Positions 7,495-12,231 of a DNA stretch of 12,231 bases are shown here, piece after piece. Location: NCBI GenBank assembly GCA_029267455.1, contig JAJUIX010000013.1, positions 1 through 12,231 of the forward strand, written 5' to 3'. This DNA is from Enteractinococcus sp. GTDB taxonomy: Bacteria; Actinomycetota; Actinomycetes; Actinomycetales; Micrococcaceae. The translations under genes and the position numbers were made by a program. Each line of letters starts with the position of its first letter. Within the stretch, counting starts at the first letter, position 1. The notes beneath the pieces were generated by a model. That model saw only the letters and a list, made by a program, of their open reading frames with translations. It did no database searches and was not told the DNA's origin.

Positions 7495-7846
7495 GCTCAC
7501 CTGGATCTGGGAACCATACCCCAGCGTGTTTTCGACGATTATGTGGCCCGGCACGGACGGACCAGCAAACAGCTCATGCCTTCACTCGCTGGGCACGAAC
7601 CCGCAGCAGACACATTTACACAGCGAATACCCCGAAGCGAGTTGGCAGCTCCCACAGCTTGGGAGCTACCGACGGTCAGCGATGGGCTTGGGACAGCCCT
7701 GACCCGCATTGTCTCGCTTCGCTGCGGAGCGGTCACCTTCAACGGTGACTCCATCTATCGCTGGGCGCCGACCCCGATCAATTTTCTGCACGCAATCGGA
7801 GTGCTACTGCGCCAACTCTGGGCCGTCGAACCGACCTGGCTTGAGC
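7495..7846 (+). pseudogene. Coding-like relic of an unidentified gene
   Basis: From the TGA at 7492-7494 one frame (containing a GTG at 7543) stays open past 7846 and has a protein-like composition: FDDYVARHGRTSKQLMPSLAGHEPAADTF, then ALTRIVSLRCGAVTFNGDSIYRWAPTPINFLHAIGVLLRQLWAVEPTW. The amphipathic and hydrophobic segments, Trp/Tyr content and GC-rich third positions suggest a once-real gene. No ribosome site precedes the GTG. Upstream, a different frame (RALDELTWIWEPYP, about 7476-7517) looks like the continuation, implying a frameshift near 7520. Downstream, the open frame merely runs antisense through the csoR-family gene, so the authentic part must end near 7846. I do not recognise the family. 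It could also be a chance open frame. Confidence 0.3.
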
Positions 7847-8125
7847 TTACGCAAACGATAGGAACAGTTTTTCTAGTTGAGCGACGTCCTCCTCTTGAAC
7901 ATCACCATCCGCGAGACATTCTTGCAGGGCGGACGATATCACCAAGAAACCTGCACGATCTAAGGCTTTCGAAACGGCTGATAGCTGCTGAACGATCTGC
8001 GCGCAATGCGCGTCGTCTTCGACCGCGCCAATGACGGCCGCGAGTTGGCCATGAGCACGGCGCAGGCGGTTCACAATTTTCTTTTTAACTTCAGGATCAT
8101 TTTCTAATCCGGTCGACTGGACCAT
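7847..8125 (-). CDS. cstR: CsoR/CstR-family repressor, probable persulfide sensor
   Basis: A 92-residue all-helical repressor of the CsoR/RcnR/CstR (DUF156) family, recognised from KKKIVNRLRRAHGQLAAVI in helix 1 and the Cys pattern. It has two cysteines, Cys41 (DAHCAQIV) and Cys70 (ALQECL), 29 residues apart. This is the spacing of Cys36/Cys65 in copper sensor CsoR and Cys31/Cys60 in persulfide sensor CstR. The position four residues before the second Cys, His in CsoR, is Ala66 here, so the Cu(I) site is incomplete. This favours persulfide sensing, as does the divergent MBL-rhodanese/TauE operon. I choose the ATG at 8125, 6 nt from GGAG. The ATG at 8128 and GTG at 8131 are too close to it. 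A TATAAT box inside an operator indicates autoregulation. Confidence 0.85.
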   Translation of the reverse strand: MVQSTGLENDPEVKKKIVNRLRRAHGQLAAVIGAVEDDAHCAQIVQQLSAVSKALDRAGFLVISSALQECLADGDVQEEDVAQLEKLFLSFA

Positions 8126-8160
8126 CATCACTCCAAAAAATCTGATCTTAACTTGCGTTC

Positions 8161-8166
8161 ATTATA
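8161..8166 (-). promoter_or_regulatory. -10 box of the cstR-like gene
   Basis: On the minus strand this is a perfect TATAAT. Transcription would begin about 7-10 nt further on (near 8150-8154), giving a leader of some 25-30 nt. It overlaps the left operator, so bound repressor should block its own gene. No clear -35 hexamer is present at the usual distance. Confidence 0.6.
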
Positions 8167-8180
8167 CTCCCCAGGGTATA
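8163..8180. promoter_or_regulatory. Operator 1, CsoR/CstR type
   Basis: TATACTCCCCAGGGTATA is an imperfect inverted repeat with the C-tract/G-tract core flanked by TATA arms that is typical of CsoR/CstR-family operators. It overlaps the -10 of the repressor gene. Confidence 0.7.
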
Positions 8181-8187
8181 TTTTTGG

Positions 8188-8203
8188 ATACCCCCGTGGG
8201 TAT
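8188..8203. promoter_or_regulatory. Operator 2, CsoR/CstR type
   Basis: ATACCCCCGTGGGTAT has the same C-tract/G-tract layout as operator 1, with near-perfect ATAC/GTAT arms. The centres of the two sites are 24 bp apart. It overlaps the probable promoter of the rightward operon, where TATATT (8201-8206) or TAAATT (8210-8215) could be the -10. Confidence 0.75.
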
Positions 8204-8240
8204 ATTAGGTAAATTCTTGTAACAATCATGAGGAAAATCT

Positions 8241-8426
8241 ATGTGTCGATCAGTGAAATGCGACGTTTGCGGAAAAACGACCTGGGCCGGCTGTGGCCAA
8301 CACGTTGAGGTGGTGAAGGCATCTGTGCCAGCCGCACAGTGGTGCAACGGCAAGCACTCTCAACAAGAAATTGCTGCTGCTCGGGCGGCTAATCCGGGCA
8401 TTTTTGCCCGCTTATTCGGACGCTAA
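8241..8426 (+). CDS. Small Cys-rich protein, first gene of the persulfide operon
   Basis: A 61-residue soluble protein with a zinc-ribbon-like N-terminal pattern: Cys2, Cys7-x2-Cys10 (KCDVCGKTTW), Cys18 and His21 (AGCGQHV), then Cys35 and His39 (WCNGKHS), and a basic C-terminus (FARLFGR). The CGKTTWAGCGQH core matches a family of small conserved hypothetical proteins I recall from actinobacteria and other bacteria, with no function known to me. The start at 8241 is supported by AGGAAAA at 8231-8237. The gene begins just right of operator 2 and ends 33 nt before the MBL-rhodanese gene, so it is almost certainly under the same repressor. A role in handling metal or sulfane sulfur through its Cys residues is inference from composition and location. 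Confidence 0.75.
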   Translation: MCRSVKCDVCGKTTWAGCGQHVEVVKASVPAAQWCNGKHSQQEIAAARAANPGIFARLFGR

Positions 8427-8449
8427 AGCCCACCCACAACGAAACACGA

Positions 8450-8455
8450 GGAGGC
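8450..8455 (+). promoter_or_regulatory. Ribosome binding site of the MBL-rhodanese gene
   Basis: A GAGGAGG-type site centred here lies about 5-6 nt before the ATG at 8460. It is the strongest site in the operon and implies high translation of this enzyme. Confidence 0.6.
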
Positions 8456-8459
8456 AATA

Positions 8460-9878
8460 ATGCTACTTGAACACATCTACGATCCAGACCTGGCCCAAGG
8501 TAGTTATTTCATTGGCTGCCAGGCCAATAACAGCGCTATCGTGGTCGATCCGCGCCGTGATATTCAGGTCTACCTCGATATGGCGGAAAAAGAAGGCATG
8601 GAGATCATCGCCGTTACCGAGACACATATCCATGCGGACTATTTATCGGGCACCCTTGAACTAGCCAATGCGACCGGGGCGCAAGTGTATGTCTCAGACG
8701 AGGGCGGGCCTGATTGGATCTACGGTGAGGGCTTCGATGATGCCGTTCGCATGAAGCACGGCCACAAAATTACTATAGGGAATATCACTGTCGAAGCCGT
8801 CCACACTCCTGGCCATACCCCAGAGCATATGGTTTTCCTTGTCACTGACGGCGCACAAGCCTCCGAACCAGGCTTCATGCTCAGTGGCGACTTTGTTTTC
8901 GTGGGTGACCTTGGGCGTCCGGACCTTCTCGATGAGGCCGCCGGTGGCGTTGATACACGCTTCGTGGGGGCCCAACAGCTTTTTGCTTCGCTACGTGATC
9001 ACTTTCTCCCGCTGCCCGATTATATGCAGGTGTTGCCAGCACACGGCGCGGGCTCTGCATGTGGCAAGGCGCTCGGGGCAGTACCCACAACAACCGTAGG
9101 ATATGAACGAAATTTCTCCTGGTGGGCACCCTTTGTGCAAAACAATGATCTTGACGGATTCGTCAATGAGCTGTTGGACTCTCAGCCCGATGCACATGCA
9201 TATTTTGCACGGATGAAGGTCCAAAACCGCCAGGGTCCAGCCATTCTTGGCGAACTGGCCGAACTGACCGAATATACGCCTGCAGCACTCAAACCACTGC
9301 TAGAACAAGACGACAAGATCTTCGTCGATACCCGGCACCACACCGAACGATACGATGCAGCCGTTGCGGGGGCACTTTCAATTCCTGATGCCTCCAAAGC
9401 CGCCACCCACATTGCGTGGGCATATAACCCCGAGGACGAACATCGAGAACTGGTGATTCTGGCACAGGATGCCGACGACGCCACCCGGTATCGGGACCAT
9501 TTCATTCGGGTTGGTGTTGATGCCCTCACCGGATTTACGACCTCACTTGAAGGACTGCTCGGTGACGGGGTGCAGGTTGTCACCATGGATGAACTTGCCA
9601 ATGATGAGCAGGTGTTCCTATTAGATGTACGCAGCAACACCGAATATGCCGAAGGCTACATCCCGGGTGCCGAACGAGTGCCGGTTAGCCGCGTCATTTG
9701 GGACTCATCTGAACTGCCCGATGACGCTACAATCGTCGCCTATTGTGCCTCGGGGCGACGAGCAGCCGTGGCCGCCTCGGCGCTGCGGCGATATGGCTAC
9801 GATGTCGCAGAGCTCGACGGAAGCTATAACTCTTGGATAGGCCAGCCCGGCAATGTTCCTGCCCGTCCGAGTGCATAA
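8460..9878 (+). CDS. cstB: MBL-fold/rhodanese fusion, persulfide dioxygenase type
   Basis: A 472-residue fusion. Residues 1 to about 250 are a metallo-beta-lactamase domain of the ETHE1/CstB persulfide dioxygenase class: TETHIHADYLSG (His56, His58, Asp60), HTPGHTPEH (His115), SGDFVFVGDLGRPDL (Asp144) and LPAHGAGSACG (His195). The Tyr after Asp60 replaces the fourth His of hydrolytic relatives, tolerable for a mononuclear-iron dioxygenase. A rhodanese-like domain without an obvious catalytic Cys follows (about 280-365). A second rhodanese domain (about 373-465) has an active loop YCASGRRA with Cys429. This order (MBL, inactive rhodanese, active rhodanese) matches CstB, which turns persulfide sulfur into thiosulfate via sulfite. 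The enzyme is cytoplasmic, with no signal peptide. It is the central gene of the operon and ends 3 nt before the tauE-like gene. I cannot tell from sequence whether it releases sulfite or thiosulfate. Confidence 0.88.
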   Translation: MLLEHIYDPDLAQGSYFIGCQANNSAIVVDPRRDIQVYLDMAEKEGMEIIAVTETHIHADYLSGTLELANATGAQVYVSDEGGPDWIYGEGFDDAVRMKHGHKITIGNITVEAVHTPGHTPEHMVFLVTDGAQASEPGFMLSGDFVFVGDLGRPDLLDEAAGGVDTRFVGAQQLFASLRDHFLPLPDYMQVLPAHGAGSACGKALGAVPTTTVGYERNFSWWAPFVQNNDLDGFVNELLDSQPDAHAYFARMKVQNRQGPAILGELAELTEYTPAALKPLLEQDDKIFVDTRHHTERYDAAVAGALSIPDASKAATHIAWAYNPEDEHRELVILAQDADDATRYRDHFIRVGVDALTGFTTSLEGLLGDGVQVVTMDELANDEQVFLLDVRSNTEYAEGYIPGAERVPVSRVIWDSSELPDDATIVAYCASGRRAAVAASALRRYGYDVAELDGSYNSWIGQPGNVPARPSA

Positions 9879-9881
9879 TCA

Positions 9882-10634
9882 ATGATCATTGCTGGTTATG
9901 TGCTCGCCATATTGGTAGGGCTGTCGCTTGGCCTGTTAGGAGGTGGTGGCTCTATCCTGACCGTGCCCATTCTCAAATACATCATGGGAATGGAAGCGCA
10001 GGAAGCCATCGCCTCCTCACTGGTCATCGTCGCGCTGACGTCGTTGGCAGCTCTCCTCCCGCACTGGCGAGGCAAACAGGTCTCGTTCCGCGTGGGGCTA
10101 CCGTTTGGTCTAGCCTCGATGACCGGAGCTTTCCTTGGTGGTTGGACAGCACAATTCATTCCAGGATTCGTGCTGATGAGTCTTTTTGCCGTCATTATGA
10201 TAGCCACCTCGTTCAACATGATCAGAGGAAAAAGCCGAGTCTCTGATGAAAAAGCCGAGCCCAAACTATGGGTCTCCTTACTCATTGGGGCCGGCGTCGG
10301 TGCCGTCACGGGATTGGTCGGGGCCGGTGGTGGATTCCTGATCGTGCCAGCCCTCGTGGTGTTTGCCGGATTGTCTATGCATCTAGCCATCGGGACTTCG
10401 CTACTGACGATCGTAATGAAAAACGCCGCTGCCCTGGGTGGACACGTCTTTGCGGTCAGCATTGACTGGCCAGTTACCCTGGCCTTTACGGCCCTTGCGA
10501 TTGGCGGCTCACTCTTCGGAGCACGCCTGGCTGCCAAGATTCCAGCCAAAACATTGCGAACAGGCTTCGGCTGGTTTGTGTTGCTGATGGGGATCTTGGT
10601 GATTGGGGCAGAGCTTCTACCGTTACTTACATGA
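9882..10634 (+). CDS. tauE: TauE/SafE-family sulfite (sulfur oxyanion) exporter
   Basis: A 250-residue integral membrane protein of the TauE/SafE (DUF81) family. The internal two-fold repeat is clear: LLGGGGSILTVPIL (about 18-31) at the start and LVGAGGGFLIVPAL (about 145-158) in the middle. Hydrophobic helices fill most of the rest, with a charged cytoplasmic loop at about 115-128 (RGKSRVSDEKAEPK). Family members export sulfite, sulfoacetate or other sulfur anions. Next to a persulfide dioxygenase it most likely removes sulfite or thiosulfate, as in cst operons. The ATG lies 3 nt after the TAA of the preceding gene with no visible ribosome site, so translation is probably coupled. It appears to be the last gene of the operon. 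Confidence 0.87.
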   Translation: MIIAGYVLAILVGLSLGLLGGGGSILTVPILKYIMGMEAQEAIASSLVIVALTSLAALLPHWRGKQVSFRVGLPFGLASMTGAFLGGWTAQFIPGFVLMSLFAVIMIATSFNMIRGKSRVSDEKAEPKLWVSLLIGAGVGAVTGLVGAGGGFLIVPALVVFAGLSMHLAIGTSLLTIVMKNAAALGGHVFAVSIDWPVTLAFTALAIGGSLFGARLAAKIPAKTLRTGFGWFVLLMGILVIGAELLPLLT

Positions 10635-10677
10635 GTTGTTGGTCGATAACCGAGCTGGTGCTGTTGAGTGACGAAAA

Positions 10678-10697
10678 GGTTTTCCTGGCCGAAAACC
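10678..10697 (+). terminator. Hairpin after tauE, possible weak terminator
   Basis: GGTTTTC-ctggcc-GAAAACC forms a perfect 7-bp stem with a 6-nt loop 44 nt after the exporter stop. No T-run follows, so it is not a standard intrinsic terminator. It may be a processing or stabilising hairpin at the end of the sulfur operon. Confidence 0.35.
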
Positions 10698-10794
10698 CTT
10701 GTGGCATCAGCGCATGGGTAGCAGCACCAGACAACTCGGAGTAGCGTACGTCCCACTACAACTGGTGGTGGAACACGATGTCTTTCACGCACAT

Positions 10795-10799
10795 AGGAG
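10795..10799 (+). promoter_or_regulatory. Ribosome site deciding the start of the next gene
   Basis: AGGAG lies 8 nt before the ATG at 10808. The upstream in-frame ATG at 10778 has no such site, so the shorter start is preferred. Confidence 0.55.
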
Positions 10800-10807
10800 A
10801 CCTGTCC

Positions 10808-11251
10808 ATGATTGCTTTCCAACGGCAACGTCGTTCTTGTTCCGACTCGTCTCGCGGCGCACGGAGGTGGCGAGTCGGGGCGCGAATCATTGGAGGGTAT
10901 TTCGCCGCCACTGCCGTGTTGAATACGGTCTATACAGCACGGACTGCTCAGGAATTTATGAGCTGGCTGGCAGAGCACAGTTGGTTCCCGCCATATCGAC
11001 CGGTGTTTCGGAGCTTCGAACCGATCGCGCCGGTGATCGTGTTGGGTGCAGCGGCATTCCAAGGCACGGTGGCCTATCACCTGTTACGGGGCCGTCGAGT
11101 TTCCGGGGCACTGAGATGGGCAGAAGCCTGGGTATTGGGCTTGATCCCGGCGCTGCCCTGGCCATATTGGACCGTGAATGCGGGTTCCGCCGTGGCCTTT
11201 GAAGTGGTCCGACGGGGCGGGCTACGCAGTGGATCACTGGCCAGGGGCTGA
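10808..11251 (+). CDS. Unrecognised small membrane protein
   Basis: A 147-residue protein with a very basic N-terminus (RQRRSCSDSSRGARRWRVGAR), then hydrophobic helices at about 24-43 (VGARIIGGYFAATAVLNTVY), 72-93 (PIAPVIVLGAAAFQGTVAYHLL) and 103-123 (AWVLGLIPALPWPYWTV), probably ending with a short fourth segment and an Arg-rich tail. I do not recognise the family. The helix pattern and Pro/Trp-rich loops (WFPPYRPVF, LPWPYW) look like a genuine small integral membrane protein. It lies 173 nt downstream of the exporter, so it may have its own promoter. Its last 18 nt overlap the 3' end of a hydrolase fragment on the other strand. A longer start at 10778 would add ten residues. Confidence 0.5.
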   Translation: MIAFQRQRRSCSDSSRGARRWRVGARIIGGYFAATAVLNTVYTARTAQEFMSWLAEHSWFPPYRPVFRSFEPIAPVIVLGAAAFQGTVAYHLLRGRRVSGALRWAEAWVLGLIPALPWPYWTVNAGSAVAFEVVRRGGLRSGSLARG

Positions 11252-11397
11252 TTCAGCTAAGACGGTGTCCACCATGTAGTCATGGAACCGGGAGGGCTCG
11301 TCCAAATGCGGCGTATGACCGGAGTTTGGAAAGATCCTCAGATCCTTGGCGGGGGCCTCGAGCTGTTCGAACCATTCCATGGCGAGTTCGGCACGCC
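11234..11397 (-). pseudogene. C-terminal fragment of an alpha/beta hydrolase
   Basis: In the minus-strand frame ending at 11234, about the last 52 residues read as the C-terminus of an alpha/beta hydrolase: MEWFEQLEAPAKDLRIFPNSGHTPHLDEPSRFHDYMVDT. The NSGHTPHLDEP stretch carries the catalytic-triad His of such enzymes. The Ser nucleophile and Asp are absent. Upstream of about 11397 the same frame (open to 11614) is not hydrolase-like, and the neighbouring frame instead encodes the membrane protein described next. The hydrolase has therefore lost its first four fifths or so by a deletion or recombination whose join lies near 11390-11400. It has no promoter or ribosome site of its own. Confidence 0.6.
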
Positions 11398-11751
11398 CTT
11401 CCTGAAGCCCACGCCGCCAAAGGTGCTTGGGCGAACCCTTTCTACCATTGCGTAGCTCTCCAGCTCCGCCATGGGGATCACCCGTGCGGACAACGGCCAT
11501 AGCCCAACCCGTACTTGAGTGGCATCGAGAGAAATATGAATATAGCTCAGGGCCAGCAGCACTCCGAAGACCCCTGCCGCGACCATGGCGGCGATGGGCA
11601 CCACAATGGCCCAATCTCCCTCAGCAGCGACGACAGCAACCACGATGAACACAAGATTGACGGTTACGATTGCTGCGCCGAGAATTCGAATCCCCAGCGG
11701 GGTCTTGAGCTTCCAGTGGGACTGACTGGATTCATGTGCTGCAGAGTTCAA
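11338..11751 (-). pseudogene. Truncated two-helix membrane protein joined to hydrolase relic
   Basis: From a TTG at 11751 this frame encodes two transmembrane helices (about residues 22-43, LGAAIVTVNLVFIVVAV..., and 48-70) and then a hydrophilic segment, LDATQVRVGLWPLSARVIPMAELESYAMVERVRPSTFGGVGFRK. That order resembles actinobacterial small membrane proteins with a PH-like cytoplasmic part. After about residue 118 (near 11398) the sequence becomes NSPWNGSNSSRPPPRI, out-of-frame translation of the hydrolase fragment, and stops at 11338. The gene has thus lost its 3' end, which in relatives continues for some tens of residues after the GGxGxR motif. AAAGGG some 5 nt before the TTG is a weak ribosome site. 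A short fusion product could still be made. Confidence 0.5.
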
Positions 11752-12231
11752 TGAGCCCTTTGCCTTCTTTCTGGTGGCAATCTATAGATCTTGCGACAGT
11801 ATTCTTTGCCGTTGAAGCACCACGCCCGCAAGGTGTGACTTGCAGTACAGCAGTACACAGGCTGCCATTATTCCTTGTGCATGTCCAATTCAGGAAGAAA
11901 TCTGCCGGGGCACCCCAGCGACAGGTTGCCCACTGAATGCACCGCACTATGGAGTTGCACGATGCTCTGGTCCACCGGCACCGGTTCGTTTGTCGGCTTT
12001 TCGCATACTCATCTAGCGGTCTGCCTGACCAATACGTACGCAAATCATGTCGCAGCAGTTGCTACCCAACTGCACCGCTTTACTCAGCAAGTGATGCCAC
12101 TGTGGGTCTAAGAGGACTCACCCTATTACACACTGATCGTTGCCACGAGAGTATGCTGTAAAAGCATGTCGATTTTTAACTCGCGACGTCGTTAGGTCGT
12201 CTTTTCTTACGAATGCTGTTGATGCTTTCGC
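11752..12231. other. Terminal 480 bases without a supported gene
   Basis: No frame here has both a good ribosome site and protein-like sequence. One + frame from an ATG at 11949 begins MELHDALVHRHRFVCRLF, faintly like the start of a nitroreductase-type protein, but the similarity fades at once. Near the right edge ATGCT-gtaaa-AGCAT (about 12153-12167) forms a 5-bp hairpin followed by TTTTT, and another 4-bp hairpin at about 12183-12202 is followed by TTTTCTT. Either could be a weak terminator for something outside the window. Confidence 0.4.

Noticed and set aside
9896..11080. A 394-codon - strand open frame antisense to the TauE-type exporter
   Set aside because: The + strand encodes a clear TauE/SafE protein with family repeats. 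The antisense translation has no motif and its composition reflects inverted GC-rich codons.
11949..12161. Possible nitroreductase N-terminus (MELHDALVHRHRFVCRLF)
   Set aside because: There is no ribosome site, similarity is lost after about 20 residues, and no flavin-binding motif follows. It is too weak to call.
1..12231. Search for tRNA, rRNA, CRISPR repeats, insertion-sequence ends or attachment sites
   Set aside because: I saw no cloverleaf, no spaced direct repeats, no transposase motif and no paired terminal inverted repeats by eye. A covariance-model or repeat search was not possible.

Overview
The window looks like chromosomal or accessory DNA of a moderately GC-rich actinobacterium, probably Micrococcales. 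The signs are GC-biased third codon positions, AGGAGG-like ribosome sites, GTG/TTG starts, a Bifidobacterium/actinobacterial-type phosphoketolase, and an ars cluster pairing ArsC with an ArsO-like flavoprotein. The genus cannot be fixed from this sequence alone.

Layout. (1) Positions 1-2031, + strand: the end of an arsenic-resistance operon. Two tandem arsenate reductase genes are both damaged: the first has lost its catalytic Cys and is frameshifted, the second has an in-frame amber codon. They are followed by an intact FAD/NAD(P)-dependent ArsO-like flavoprotein whose ATG overlaps the second arsC stop. (2) 2159-3616, +: a DinB-fold protein and a VIT1/CCC1-type metal transporter. (3) 3630-6613, - strand: a probable two-gene unit, a flavodoxin-like protein followed by phosphoketolase, ending 13 nt from the transporter gene. 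(4) 6911-7147, +: a small two-helix membrane protein, behind a perfect 15-bp inverted repeat and a plausible promoter. (5) 7148-7846: 700 bases without an intact gene, containing a coding-like, unidentified relic. (6) 7847-10634: the most coherent module. A CsoR/CstR-family repressor reads leftward. Two C-tract/G-tract operators lie in the divergent intergenic region. Rightward are a small Cys-rich protein, a metallo-beta-lactamase/rhodanese persulfide dioxygenase-type enzyme and a TauE/SafE exporter. (7) 10808-11251, +: an unrecognised membrane protein that converges on a - strand scar (11234-11751), where the 5' part of one gene is joined to the 3' part of an alpha/beta hydrolase. (8) 11752-12231: no supported gene.

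How the genes fit together. Module 6 reads as a reactive-sulfur detoxification operon of the cst type. The repressor has two Cys 29 residues apart and lacks the Cu-binding His of CsoR, so it probably senses persulfides. When derepressed, the MBL-rhodanese would oxidise persulfide sulfur to sulfite/thiosulfate, and the TauE-type protein would export the anionic product. The small Cys-rich protein encoded first in that transcript has no assigned function and is the best candidate for an undescribed component. The ars end of the window shows the opposite state: an operon losing its reductases while its flavoprotein stays open. Phosphoketolase with a flavodoxin suggests a central-carbon/redox pair, but this is inferred from adjacency only.
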